DNA of 64,000 bases from Macrostomum hystrix (GCA_950097015.1 CATNEN010000038.1:31768501-31832500), one strand, 5' to 3'; positions 37,109 to 49,200 are shown, numbered from the stretch's first letter. The notes: a model not told the origin generated them from the letters alone. Program-made: numbers and translations.

Positions 37109-37555
37109 AGGAAATGTGCTGATTAGAGTAAAGAGAATATTTAATGAAATTGAAAACCACATTAAGTATTTCTTTTCTTAGAAAGTAGCTCAAGCAGACA
37201 ACGCTTCTGCCAGAACTAATGCAGTGCAGTGCAAATTATATGATATATATTTCAAATAAGCATTAATAGCGGCAGCAATGCAAAGGATCTTGGATAATTC
37301 ACAGGATGATGCACATTAATCAACGTATAAGCAGCTTAACAAATCAACTCTAGTATTTCTTTTATAGTGCAGTAAAAGAAAACAAACTTTTGTTTGTAGG
37401 GTTTCACTTAACAGGTAAAAAACAAAATGCTAACTAATGCTCTCAAATTTTGCCTACTCACGAAATGTCTCTTTTAACCAATGCTAAATAAACATATGCT
37501 CACTACTCACTGTTAGTTTAGCATTGACCGTGACTCACTATGCCTTCTGTTACTT
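37109..37555. other. AT-rich spacer between the two 24-bp minisatellites
   Basis: No gene, RNA or recognisable repeat seen. Confidence 0.5.
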
Positions 37556-38672
37556 AAATTTTCCCTACTTCTCAATCCTATCAGCTCCCTACTTCTTTAT
37601 CATTCCCGCTCCCTACTTCTCTACCATTACCGCTCCCTACTTCTTTATCATACCCGCTCCCTACTTCTCTACCATTACCGCTCCCTACTTATCGACCATA
37701 TTCGCTCCCTACTTCTCTACCATATCCGCTCCCAACTTCTCGACCATATCCGCTCCCTACTTCTCTACCATTACCGCTCCCTACTTCTTTACCATTACCG
37801 CTCCCTACTTCTCGACCATATCCGCTCCCTACTTCTCTACCATTACCGCTCCCTACTTCTCTACCATTACCGCTCCCTACTTCTTTATCATACCCGCTCC
37901 CTACTTCTCTACCATATCTGCTCCCAACTTCTCGACCATATCCGCTCCCTACTTCTCTACCATTACCGCTCCCTACTTCTTTATCATACCCGCTCCCTAC
38001 TTCTCTACCATATCTGCTCCCTTCTTCTCTACCATATCCGCTCCCTACTTCTCTAACATTACCGCTCCCTACTTCTCTACCATTACCGCTCCCTACTTCT
38101 TTATCATACCCGCTCCCTACTTCTCTACCATATTCGCTCCCTACTTCTTTATCATACCCGCTCCCTACTTCTCTACCATTACCGCTCCCTACTTATCGAC
38201 CATATTCGCTCCCTACTTCTCTACCATATCCGCTCCCAACTTCTCGACCATATTCGCTCCCTACTTCTCTACCATATCCGCTCCCAACTTCTCGACCATA
38301 TCCGCTACCTACTTCTCTACCATTACCGCTCCCTTCTTCTCTACCATTACCGCTCCCTACTTCTCCACCATATCCGCTCCCTACTTCTCTACCATTACCA
38401 CTCCCTACTTCTCTACCACTACCGCTCCCAACTTCTCGACCATATCCGCTCCCTACTTCTCTACCATTACCGCTCCCTACTTCTCGACCATATCCGCTCC
38501 CTACTTCTCTACCATTACCACTCCCTACTTCTCTACCACTACCGCTCCCTACTTCTCTACCATTACCGCTCCCTACTTCTCGACCATATCCGCTCCCTAC
38601 TTCTCGACCATATCCGCTCCCAACTTCTCTACCATATCCGCTCCCTACTTCTCTAACCGCTCTCTACTTTTC
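37556..38672. repeat. 24-bp intergenic minisatellite B
   Basis: About 46 units with core CCGCTCCCTACTTCTC followed by a variable eight bases (TACCATTA, GACCATAT, TTATCATAC-type). It is pyrimidine-rich on the + strand. The 390-codon frame of APYFSTIT-type repeats across it is an artefact. It ends about 130 bp from the ACAD9 stop codon, so the ACAD9 3' UTR may run into it; no minus-strand AATAAA was seen between. Confidence 0.92.
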
Positions 38673-38805
38673 AACTTTAACCAGTCTAATATCTAAGCAA
38701 TATGTGCCCTACAAGATCGACTACAAAATTTCTACTATTACCAGTGAAAGTTAAAGCACAAATGAGCACAAACCAGCCTCATTAAAATGACACCGGCAAG
38801 CTAGC

Positions 38806-41800
38806 TCAGTCCCAGTTTCTAGATAGTGCGTGGTCGATTGCGTAGCCGCCAAATTTGCAGGCGTAGTCGCTAATTCTGCGCAATTCACCGTCGGTGTGCC
38901 TCTGATAGAGCTTTTCAATGTTCAGGCCGGCGATGTTGTGCTCAATTCGCAGCGCTGCCTCCTTGCTCAGCATGACAACCAGGTCCAGCTGGAGTTGTTG
39001 AATACAATCACAGGAAATTGCTGGTTTAATGCCAAATTTGGTTGGGACTCACATTCCCTATCCACCTCTATATTGGAGGTCAGTGGCAGAGCTGTTAACG
39101 CGTCTGCCTCTCGCACCGAGGTCCCTGAGTTCGATTCCACGGCGAGGCCACATTTATATGGGGCGCAGCCGCGAATAGAAGGCTTGGGGGCATGTCGTGC
39201 AATTTACGCCCAATCTCCAAGGCACAGTGAGAGTGTTCACTGCCTGACGATGAGAAAGTCATGGCAGGTGTACACACCTGTGTGAGCGTGTGCCTGCGTA
39301 CAGTATCTGTGTGCGTGTGTGCTCAGGAGTCAGCGAAATGGGCAGAATTGCCTCCTCGCTGGTCTAGTGTCACTAAATAATTTGCCATTGCCGGCAGCCC
39401 TCCTGCAATTATTATTATTATTATAACTCTCTATATTAATACGAACCTCATTGTCAGCGGACCGCAAGCCGATGGACTTGGACCTGGACGCACGTGCGCA
39501 GCAGGCCATTATTGTGAACAGATCCACAGAACAGTCGGCAATGCGTTGCATTATAATCTGCTGATTTGACAAGTCGTCGCGAAAATAGAAAAGGCACGAG
39601 CGAACCGCTTGAGCGAATTCGCCAATGTGAATCTAAATGGGGATTTGATCGGATGAGGATCAATGCAATTTCCCATTCATTTAAATTATCCATGGAATTT
39701 TGCATTCACTTAAAAGAGGATCCATGGAATTTTCCGTTCACTCAAAGGATCCATGGGATTTTGCATTCACTCAAAAGAGGATCCATGGAATTTCGCACTC
39801 ACTCAAATAATTCATGGAATTTTCCAGTAATTTTCCATTACTTAAATAAAATAGGCTCACCTCCAGAGAGTTGGCCACGCCGGCCAAGTTGTGATGCCAA
39901 TGCACAGCCAGCATGTGAGATTCGCCGCCAATATTTGCCTCGCGGATCAGCCGGAGCCTAGTTAGGAATCCGTTGGCGCCAAAAACTTTACCGGCCGTCT
40001 CGGCCGCTTTCATGCCGGCAAATTTAATGCCCCGGCCAGCCAGCTGGAGCCGAGTTAGATCCGGCGAAGCGTCGACGCCAGCCAGAGTCCAAGCGTCGCG
40101 CAGGTGTCGCTCGTAGGCAAATTCGCAGGAAGCCACTGACCGACCTCCGGCTAGTGCGGCGGCGTCGGACGCGCTAATTAAAGAGGCTTTAGTTGACAAT
40201 AGGTGCAGAGCGGCAGCTTCAGGCGACAGATCAGCATTCGGAAACTGATCGGATAAGAAGGCTAGAAGATAAGCCACCGACTCTATGGCATAGATTGAAC
40301 CTGCCTGCGAAATCGAAAAATATAATAGGTGTGCATGTCTGTGAGCTACTGACACTCACTAGATACTTCCTGACACTCGCTAGATACTTCCTGACACTCA
40401 CTACAAACTTATTGACACTCACTACAAACTTCCTGACACTCACTAGACTCTTTCTGACACCCATTAGACACACCCTGACATCCATTAGACACATCCTGAC
40501 ACCCATTAGACACATCCTGACACACTTTAGACACATCCTGACACCCATTAGACACATCCTGACACCATTAGAAACTAGATACTTCCTGACACTGACTAGA
40601 TTCACCTGACACTGACTAGATTCGCCTGACACTGACTAGATTCGCCTGACACTGACTAGATTCGCCTGACACTGACTAGATTCGCCTGACACTGACTAGA
40701 TTCGCCTGACACTGACTAGATTCGCCTGACACTGACTAGATTCGCCTGACACTGACTAGATTCGCCTGACACTGACTAGATTCGCCTGACACTGACTAGA
40801 TTCGCCTGACACTGACTAGATTCGCCTGACACTGACTAGATTCGCCTGACACTGACTAGATTCTCCTGATACTGACTAGATTTGCCTGACACTGACTAGA
40901 TTCGCCTGACACTGACTAGATTCGCCTGACACTGACTAGATTCGCCTGACACTGACTAGATTCGCCTGACACTGACTAGATTCGCCTGACACTGACTAGA
41001 TTTGCCTGACACTGACTAGATTCGCCTGACACTGACTAGATTCGCCTGACACTGACTAGATTCGCCTGACACTGACTAGATTCGCCTGACACTGACTAGA
41101 TTCGCCTGACACTGACTAGATTCGCCTGACACTGACTAGATTCGCCTGATACTGACTAGATTCGCCTGATACTGACTAGATTCGCCTGACACTGACTAGA
41201 TTCGCCTGACACTGACTAGATTCGCCTGACACTGACTAGATTCGCCTGACACTGACTAGATTCGCCTGACACTGACTAGATTCGCCTGACACTGACTAGA
41301 TTCGCCTGACACTGACTAGATTCGCCTGACACTGACTAGATTCGCCTGACACTGACTAGATTCGCCTGACACTGACTAGATTCGCCTGACACTGACTAGA
41401 TTCGCCTGACACTGACTAGATTCGCCTGACACTGACTAGATTCGCCTGACACTGACTAGATTCGCCTGATACTGACTAGATTCGCCTGACACTGACTAGA
41501 TTCGCCTGACACTGACTAGATTCGCCTGATACTGACTAGATTCGCCTGACACTGACTAGATTCGCCTGACACTGACTAGATTCGCCTGACACTGACTAGA
41601 TTCGCCTGACACTGACTAGATTCGCCTGACACTGACTAGATTCGCCTGACACTGACTAGATTCTCCTGACACTGACTAGATTCGCCTGACACTGACTAGA
41701 TTCGCCTGACACTGACTAGATTCGCCTGACACTGACTAGATTCGCCTGACACTGACTAGATTCTCCTGACACTGACTAGATTCGCCTGACACTGACTAGA

Positions 41801-44800
41801 TTTGCCTGACACTGACTAGATTCGCCTGACACTGACTAGATTCGCCTGACACTGACTAGATTCGCCTGACACTGACTAGATTCGCCTGACACTGACAAGA
41901 TTCGCCTGACACTGACTAGATTCGCCTGACACTGACTAGATTCGCCTGACACTGACTAGATTCGCCTGACACTGACTAGATTCGCCTGACACTGACTAGA
42001 TTCGCCTGACACTGACTAGATTCGCCTGACACTGACTAGATTCGCCTGACACTGACTAGATTCGCCTGATACTGACTAGATTCGCCTGACACTGACTAGA
42101 TTCGCCTGACACTGACTAGATTCGCCTGACACCAGTCAGTTACTTCCTGAACCCAATCCATAACACACCATTCTAGCCAGCTTCTGCTGCACCATCGGAT
42201 ATTCGGAAAGCGGCTGCAGTCCTTCGGGTCGTCTGGCTCGACAATGGGCAACAGCATCGCCAAGCAGACGCTTCAAATTACCGGCGGTGGCGGCGCCAGC
42301 CGATATTCTACCCGCGGCTACCACTCGTCGAATTAGTTTCTGGCCGTTGTCAACCTCGCCAAGCACGTGCTCATCTGGCACTATGACATTGTTGAGATGT
42401 AGCGCTCCAATCGCCGCAGAGCGAGCGCCTAGGCCGACCTCGCGAGGACCAACTGAGACGCCCGCCTGGCTGCGCTCAACTAGGAAAGCTGTCAGGCGAT
42501 TCTTTGCCAACGCGGTCGGGGCTGTCAGATTTGGGAGCAAACAAGATGGGATCAACATCATTGATCTGTTTGTAACTTCAAAGGATGGGATTTAACTACG
42601 AATCACCAGCATGGGGATTTCTAGTAGGCAATACAGAACTAGGAATTCAGGAAAGTCAACCTAGCGACCTCAGGGGTAATAAATCAGAGACCTGGGAGGG
42701 ATTAGCCTGGGATCTTGAAGAGTTTAGTCTAGGTATTCAGGATATATTAGCCAAAAGATCTAGAAGGGATTAGCCTAGGGATCTGGAAGGGATTTGCCTA
42801 GGGATGTGGAAGGGATTTGCCTAGGGATCTGGGAGGGATTTGCCTAGGGATCTGGGAGGGATTTGCCTAGGGATCTGGAAGGGATTAGCCTAGGGATGTG
42901 GAAGGGATTAGACTAGGGATCTGGGAGGGATTAGACTAGGGATCTGGGAGGGATTTGCCTAGGGATCTGGGAGGGATTTGCCTAGGGATCTGGAAGGGAT
43001 TAGCCTAGGGATGTGGAAGGGATTAGACTAGGGATCTGGGAGGGATTAGACTAGGGATCTGGGAGGGATTTGCCTAGGGATCTGGGAGGGATTAGACTAG
43101 GGATCTGGGAGGGATTAGACTAGGGATCTGGGAGGGATTAGACTAGGGATCTGGGAGGGATTAGACTAGGGATCTGGGAGGGATTAGACTAGGGATCTGG
43201 GAGGGATTAGACTAGGGATCTGGGAGGGATTTGCCTAGGGATCTGGGAGGGATTAGACTAGGGATCTGGGAGGGATTTGCCTAGGGATCTGGGAGGGATT
43301 AGACTAGGGATCTGGGAGGGATTTGCCTAGGGATCTGGGAGGGATTTGCCTAGGGATCTGGAAGGGATTAGCCTAGGGATGTGGAAGGGATTAGACTAGG
43401 GATCTGGGAGGGATTAGACTAGGGATCTGGAAGGGATGAGCCTAGGAATCTGGAAGGGATTAGACTAGGGATCTGGAAGTTATTTGCCTTGGGATCTTTA
43501 AAGGATCAGCCTAGGGAACTGGGAGGGATAATAGGACTGGGAGGGAGATATCCCTAGGGGTCAGGGGTAATAATATTTTAATCTACAAAGAAGACAATGG
43601 CCCTGACTCTCACCGGTGCTAGTGGTGTCCTCACTGGACTGACTAGTGCTAGCCAGGACAACGAACACGTCCGCCACCGGAGCATTGGCTACCCAGATCT
43701 TGGTGCCGTTCAATCTCCAAAATTTGCCATCTACGTCCCGATGGGCTAGGCAGCGAATGCTCGATTTGGGATCAGCGAAGGCGCCACCGCCGCCTGGCTC
43801 GGTTAGGCAGAATGCAGCCAGCTGGTCTCCGCTAGCCAGCGGGCCTGCCAGGCGTTCAAGCAGCTGCAGCTGGGCGCCGTCTAACAGAGCCCGGACGCCT
43901 AGAGAGTTGTGCGCCCTCAGGGTCAGATCAATCGACGCGTCGGCTGACAGGCACTCGGCTAGGCGAGCCTGAGCCACCGAGGACAGGCTGGCAGCGTAGC
44001 TGAATAGATTCAATTGGCGCAGGCCGGCGAGCAACGGCGGCGGAAGGAATTCGCCGCTGCGATCTAACTCGCGGCTGTCAACTAAGGGCCAGTCAGGGTA
44101 GGTTCGGGAAGGAGATGAGAATATGGCTTTTAAATTGGGAATGAGAAACTGCATATGGATAGGGAAAACAAACAAATGGAGCATACAAATCTGAGATGGA
44201 CAATGGGATCAGAATCGTAGAAGTTTGACAATGGGATCAGAGTTGTAACAGATGAAACATGGGATCAGAACTGTTAAAGTAATGTACAATGGGATCAGAA
44301 ATGTTTAAGTTATGTACAATGGGATCAGAACTATCTAAGTGACGGACAATGGGATCAGAACTATCTAAGTGACGGAAAATGGGATCAGAACTATGTAAGT
44401 GATGGACAATGGGATCAGAACTGTTTAAGTAATGTACAATGGGATCAGAACTACGTAAGTGACGGACAATGGGATCAGAACTATGTAAGTGATGGACAAT
44501 GGGATCAGAACTGTGTAAGTAATGTACAATGGGATCAGAACTGTTTAAGTTATGTACAATGGGATCAGAACTATGTTAGTGACGGACAATGGGATCAGAA
44601 CTATCTAATTGACGGACAATGGGATCAGAACTGTAAGAGATGGACGATTAGGTCAAAGTTGTAAAAGTTAGGCGCTGGGATCAGAATGTGAATAGCATCA
44701 TAGGATCATAAAGGGAAATACATATTTAATAGAGACTTTAAATGCAATTTTTTCACCTTACCATGATCAGCAAAAAACTTTTCAACAGGCTCAACCCGAT

Positions 44801-45226
44801 TGTGAATGGCTTTTAATTCTTCAGTTGTCTGAACCTCTGGATAGGTTAGTATTTCCTAGAATTGCATAGAACTTGTAAGAAATAGAAGCTATTCAAATAT
44901 CATAAGAGTTTTTAAACATTGCAAATTTGAAGATACCATTCCATACAAACCTTATTCACATTGCCGACAAATATTCCAAGAATGCATGGCCCAAGATCTT
45001 TAGATGTACCAATTGACTGCTTCATAACTGAGTTTTCGTTAGGTTTGTTCACAGCATTACTAGCTGTGCTTGTGTCTGACACAATCTGCTCAATGGAGTT
45101 CTGTTCAAGCTGTTTATTAGGGGCAGCAGATGAACTGATAAAAGCATGTTTATAATGGGACAGTTGATTGGCCAGTTGCCTACTCAATGCACATAGCTTG
45201 AGACGTTGGATACCAGTGACAAGCAT
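38806..45226 (-). CDS. ACAD9: Acyl-CoA dehydrogenase family member 9 (complex I assembly factor), seven exons
   Basis: Exons, 5' to 3' on the minus strand: 45226-44951, 44855-44762, 44081-43614, 42521-42169, 40304-39861, 39632-39447, 38988-38806. Every junction is GT-AG and in phase, giving 667 residues (human ACAD9 is 621). The first ~50 residues are a basic/Ser-rich mitochondrial presequence. ACAD9-like blocks follow: GNVNKEILTYPEV, LAAFCLTEP, RLNGTKIWVAN, RLTAFLVERSQAGV, VIVPDEHVLGEVDNGQK, MVQQKLARM, AFAYERHLRD-type, QRIADCSVDLF and ARASRS. ACAD9/VLCAD enzymes are FAD flavoproteins of the mitochondrial matrix side, and ACAD9 also assembles complex I in the MCIA complex. Here the VPEEYGG loop is absent, TEPASGSD is TEPGGGGA, and the catalytic-base region FEGTNE reads VDASPD (Asp near residue 475). 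VLCAD is the alternative; the LILT/YPEV-type start and the C-terminal extension favour ACAD9. The exon 6 donor GTTCGT is weak. Confidence 0.85.
39078..39425 (+). mobile_element. Full-length tRNA-derived SINE in ACAD9 intron 6
   Basis: The head resembles a Leu/Ser-type tRNA: GTCAGTGGCAGAGCTGTT, then CTGCCTCTCGCACCGAGG and the B box GAGTTCGATTCC (39127-39138). A ~220-bp body follows, and the element ends in an ATT tail (39406-39425). Direct repeats CTCTATATT at 39066-39074 and 39429-39437 flank it as a 9-bp target-site duplication. It is antisense to ACAD9 and its downstream duplication ends only 9 bp from the exon 6 donor. Confidence 0.8.
39676..39838. repeat. ~32-bp minisatellite in ACAD9 intron 5
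   Basis: About five degenerate units with core CCATGGAATTTTGCATTCAC then TCAAAAGAGGAT on the + strand. It fills most of the 228-bp intron 39633-39860. Confidence 0.8.
40340..40590. repeat. Degenerate ~21-bp minisatellite in ACAD9 intron 4
   Basis: About 12 units resembling CTGACACCCATTAGACACAT or CTGACACTCACTAGATACTT. It grades into the homogeneous 20-bp array that follows, so both probably share an ancestor. Confidence 0.85.
40591..42133. repeat. Highly homogeneous 20-bp minisatellite in ACAD9 intron 4
   Basis: About 77 units of CCTGACACTGACTAGATTCG. From 40621 to 42120 (75 units) there is no insertion or deletion, and only scattered single-base changes (for example TTCTCC, TTTGCC, CTGATACTG, GACAAGATT). 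It makes up over 80 percent of the intron 40305-42168. Confidence 0.97.
42690..43545. repeat. 23-bp minisatellite in ACAD9 intron 3
   Basis: About 35 units with core GGGATTAGACTAGGGATCTG followed by GGA or GAA; GGATTTGCC and GGATTAGCC variants alternate. On the sense (minus) strand it is pyrimidine-rich and each unit contains CTAATCCCTCCCAG, which looks like a branchpoint, polypyrimidine tract and AG. It is unrelated to the Helitron 23-bp unit despite equal length. Confidence 0.93.
44196..44640. repeat. 30-bp minisatellite in ACAD9 intron 2
   Basis: About 15 units with core GACAATGGGATCAGAACT followed by variable ATGTAAGTGACG-type sequence. It lies in the 680-bp intron 44082-44761. Confidence 0.93.
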
Positions 45227-47455
45227 TCTATTAGAATTGCTGTAAAAATGCTTTCTAAATTAGAAATCATTCAATAGGTATGTGTGTGATTCTCAAATTA
45301 TAAAACGATAAAACTGTTTCACAACATAAAGACTTTTAGCAATTTAACTCATGAAGACATTAAAATATTTTTATTGAACTATTAAATTTGGGATTAATTT
45401 TAACCAGAAAAAAAACAAAGCAGCATGTTGTATATAAAAATTATTATTTTAACCAAGCCATTTGGAAAATATGATATAAATAATACAAATTAAAGTTTAA
45501 TTGCTGAGTGTTTCTAAACTTTTGTAGTTTTTTTGCCTAATTGCATGAGTGAAGTTTAAAAGTTTGAATTGTATTGTATTATTAAAATTGCATTTTATGT
45601 ACATTACCTGGACACTGTCATCTTACAACTGTAGGGCTTCTTGAAATTTGATATTATAAAATAGTTCCAGTGTTAGTAGGCACATAAATCTAATCTATAA
45701 ATGTTTTTGCAGTGTGGAGTTCAAAAAAGAAAACCATTTTGTTCCATCTACAACAATTTTCTATGGAATGACTTTCTTATCACAGGATGACCAGACTTTG
45801 TGGCACATAGGTTTTTAGAAGAATTTTAGAAGAATTTTTGTTGGGTGCTGTATTTGTGGGAAAATGACAAATAAATAGGATTAAAATTCAATAGAGTCAA
45901 GGGGACATTAAATATTACTCATTTATTATTGGGTAGCCTTAAGTCTGAAGGCTTTTGCAGGGACCCCATATATAAGAATACCACACATTAAGCAGGGCAT
46001 TGTAATTGAAGTGTTTTGGGTCAAGTAATTCTGTGTTAATAACAAATAGGATTAAACTTCAATACATACATGGGACTGATTGAAGATAAATGCTATTTAT
46101 TATAGATTGGGCCTAACCACCTAAGGACTTTAGTGGGTATACAAATATATCTGAATCAGACAATATGACAATGATGAAAAATGACAGCAACAAGTACATT
46201 CTTGCAATGAAGCGCATGTTTTTAGCAATTTATTGAGCTGTTTGGGAGAAAATCAATTATAAGCAAGCAACCAAGATTTTCATTTTTCATATGTAAGATA
46301 ATTACTATTAATAGAATGTAAATCAAGACTAGTTTTAAAATATTTTCTCATAAAAACAATTAGCAAACTTGTACTAATTACTTCAAATATATTTTTATGT
46401 TATGAGTAATCTACAATCAAATAGTAAGTCAATATGGTCAGTGTGTCAGTAGGTCTAGAACCCACACACTAGAATAAAATGGGTAAAGTTTCAAGTCAAT
46501 TGGAAAAAAAATTAAGGTAGGGCGGCCTATTTAATTGGATTAAAATTCAAGAAGCATGAAATGTTAAGGATTCTTAATAATATATGCCTATGTGAAATTA
46601 AAATTTTCTCTAGTTCTTTTGCTTAAGCTTTGAACCATGATTTTAAAAGCACAACAAACAGGTTAGGTATTGTCGACCAAAACTAGTAGCTTGACAACTA
46701 GGTTAAAGAATGATTGTCCTTCAAAAGATTACCAAAAAACAAGGCTTCAGATGTAGGCATTCTCTGGGATTACGTGGCCACTGGATAAATCCTAGTTTCG
46801 GTTTAAGGGACCAACTATGTTTGTTAACCATTTCAAATTTCATCTTTGAAAGCATAAAAACAAAAAGCCTCAGTTATGAGTTTGGCTAGAATCTCCATCC
46901 CCTATAGTATTGTTTCGGTTTAGGGGCCATTTAACAAAAACAAAGGTATATTAAAGGTCAAGAAAAAAAACCTAACTGAAAAAAGTGTAGTATAAAACCT
47001 TTGTTTTTTCAGTCAGTCAAAAACTTAGCATTTAATTTTGACTCATTTAGTTGTCCCGCGCCATTCAATATGCATGCAATGTCAGCTAGGCCTAGTTTTG
47101 GATTAGGGGACCTGTACTGTGTTCGTCCCATTAGATGTCCCTAAACCGAAATAAGGGAGGGTGCAGTTGCAGGAGGCAGGAGCAAACTTCAGCAACACTA
47201 ACGGCAACTCTGCATCTGCAAGAACTAGCCCTACAATAAATTTAGAGCTTAAGAAATAAATGCTGGGCTCTTTTAAAAACATATGCTTAATAAAATAAAC
47301 GTATTACCGATAAGTAAACAGTGTAGTTTAAGAGAAGCAGCAGCTCTCTTACTTTTAAAATAGTGTAACTATTTTAAAATTGTAAAATACTAAATAGTAA
47401 AATAGTGCTTGGCAAGTTAAGTAATTGTTGATTAGTTAGTAAGTTTAGCTGATTA
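45227..47455. other. Intergenic region between ACAD9 and Helitron copy 3
   Basis: No supported gene. The ACAD9 5' flank reads TTTTACAG then, 14 bp later, ATG on the minus strand, so a splice acceptor may lie just before the start codon. A Helitron relic sits at 46228-46292. A short motif like TTTCGGTTTAGGG recurs, in varying orientation, near 46795, 46915, 47090 and 47145. The rest is AT-rich without recognisable content. Confidence 0.5.
46228..46292 (-). mobile_element. Relic of a Helitron 5' end
   Basis: On the + strand TTGAGCTGTTTGGGAGAAAA, TCAATTATAAGCAAGCAACC and TTCATTTTTCATATG match, with changes, the terminal 5' ~80 bp of the Helitron copies (copy 3: GTTGAGCCGTTCGGGAGAAA ... TTCATTTTTAGTATAT). 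No array or 3' end follows, so it is an old truncated or internally deleted copy in the same orientation as copy 3. Confidence 0.6.
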
Positions 47456-47549
47456 CTAGCAAGTTTTGCCCCCCTTCGGGGAGCAGAAATATTTTAAATT
47501 CATCTTGTATATACTTTTTAGCAGCTGTATTTTCAGCTTTTTTAAGCTA

Positions 47550-49200
47550 CAATGATCACCCAGTTGACAATGATCCCCCAGTTGATGATGATCCCCAGTT
47601 GACAATGATCCCCCAGTTGACAATGATCCCCCAGTTGACAATGATCTCACAGTTGACAATGATCCCCCAGTTTACAATGATCCCCCAGTTGACAATGATC
47701 CCCCAGTTGACAATGATCACCCAGTTGACAATGATCTCACAGTTGACAATGATCCCCAAGTTGACCATGATCCCCCAGTTGACAATGATCCCCCAGTTGA
47801 CAATGATCACCCAGTTGACAATGATCCCCCAGTTGACAATGATCCCCCAGTTGACAATGATCCCCCAGTTGACAATGATCCCCAGTTGACAATGATCCCC
47901 CAGTTCACAATGATCCCCCAGTTGACAATGATCCCCCAGTTGACAATGATCCCCCAGTTGACAATGATCCCCCAGTTGACAATGATCCCCAGTTGACAAT
48001 GATCCCCCAGTTCACAATGATCCCCTTGTTGACAATGATCCCCCAGTTGACAATGATCCCACAGTTGACAATGATCCCCCAGTTGACAATGATCCCCCAG
48101 TTGACAATGAACACCCATTTGACAATCATTCCCCAGTTGACAATGATCCCCCAGTTGATAATGATACCCCAGTTGACAATGATCCCTCAGATGACAATGA
48201 TCCCCCAGTTGACAATGATCACCCAGTTGACAATGATCCCCCAGTTGACAATGATCCCCCCATTTGACAATGATCCCCCAGTTGACAATCATTCCCAAGT
48301 TGACAATGATCCCCCAGTTGATAATGATACCCCAGTTGACAATGAACACCCATTTGACAATCATTCCCAAGTTGACAATGATCCCCCAGTTGATAATGAT
48401 GCCCCAGTTGACAATGATCCCTCAGTTGACAATGATCCCCCAGTTGACAATGATCACCCAGTTGACAATGATCCCCCAGTTGACAATGTTCCCCCAGTTG
48501 ACAATGATCCCCAGTTGACAATGATCCCCCAGTTGACAATGTTCCCCCAGTTGACAATGATCCCCAGTTGACAATGATCCCCCAGTTCACAATGATCCCC
48601 TTGTTGACAATGATCCCCCAGTTGACAATGATCCCACAGTTGACAATGATCCCCCAGTTTACAATGATCCCCCAGTTGATGATGATCCCCCAGTCGACAA
48701 TTATCTCTCAGTTGACTATGATCCCCCAGTTGACAATGATCCCCCAGTTGACATTGACAATGATCTCCCAGTTGACAATGATCCCCCAGTTGACAATTAT
48801 CCCCCAGTTAACCATGATCCCGCATTTGATGATGACTCCCCAGTTGACAATTATCCCCCAGTTGACAACTATCCCCCCGTTGACAATGATCCTCCAGTTG
48901 ACCATGATCCCCCAGTTGACGATTATCCCCCAGTCGACAATTATCTCTCAGTTGACTATGATCCCCCATTGATGGTGATCCCAGTTGACAATGTTCCCCC
49001 AGTTGAACATGATCCCCTAGTTGACAATGATCCCCTAGTTGATTATGATCCCGCATTTGGTGATGTTTCCCCGTGACAATTATCCCCCAGTTGACAATTA
49101 TCCCCCAGTTGCCAATGATCCTCCAGTTGACAATGATCCCCCAGTTGACAATTATCCCCCAGTTTACCATGATCCCCCAGTTGACGATTATCCACCAGTT
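47550..49200 (-). repeat. 18-bp minisatellite, Helitron copy 3
   Basis: About 92 units, the reverse complement of the GGGGGATCATTGTCAACT family, with the G-rich strand again being the element's own 5'-to-3' strand. It becomes more degenerate towards 48700-49200. Open frames across it are artefacts of the period. Confidence 0.95.

Noticed and set aside
36169-37122. Overlapping hydrophobic frames (AIPAAIIV, WRFLLR and CGDSCCD repeats)
   Set aside because: All three + frames and a - frame are open over the same 24-bp array, so the openness is due to the period and not selection.
37524-38696. 390-codon frame of APYFSTIT repeats
   Set aside because: A 24-bp minisatellite with an eight-codon period; no signal peptide, splice context or homology supports a gene.
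39075-39146. A functional tRNA gene
   Set aside because: A and B box-like motifs are present but the fold is not complete; it is followed by a SINE body and ATT tail and flanked by a target-site duplication.
40193-40632. Open frames over 40193-40632 on both strands
   Set aside because: The + frame is antisense to ACAD9 exon 5 and both frames extend into the intron 4 minisatellite.
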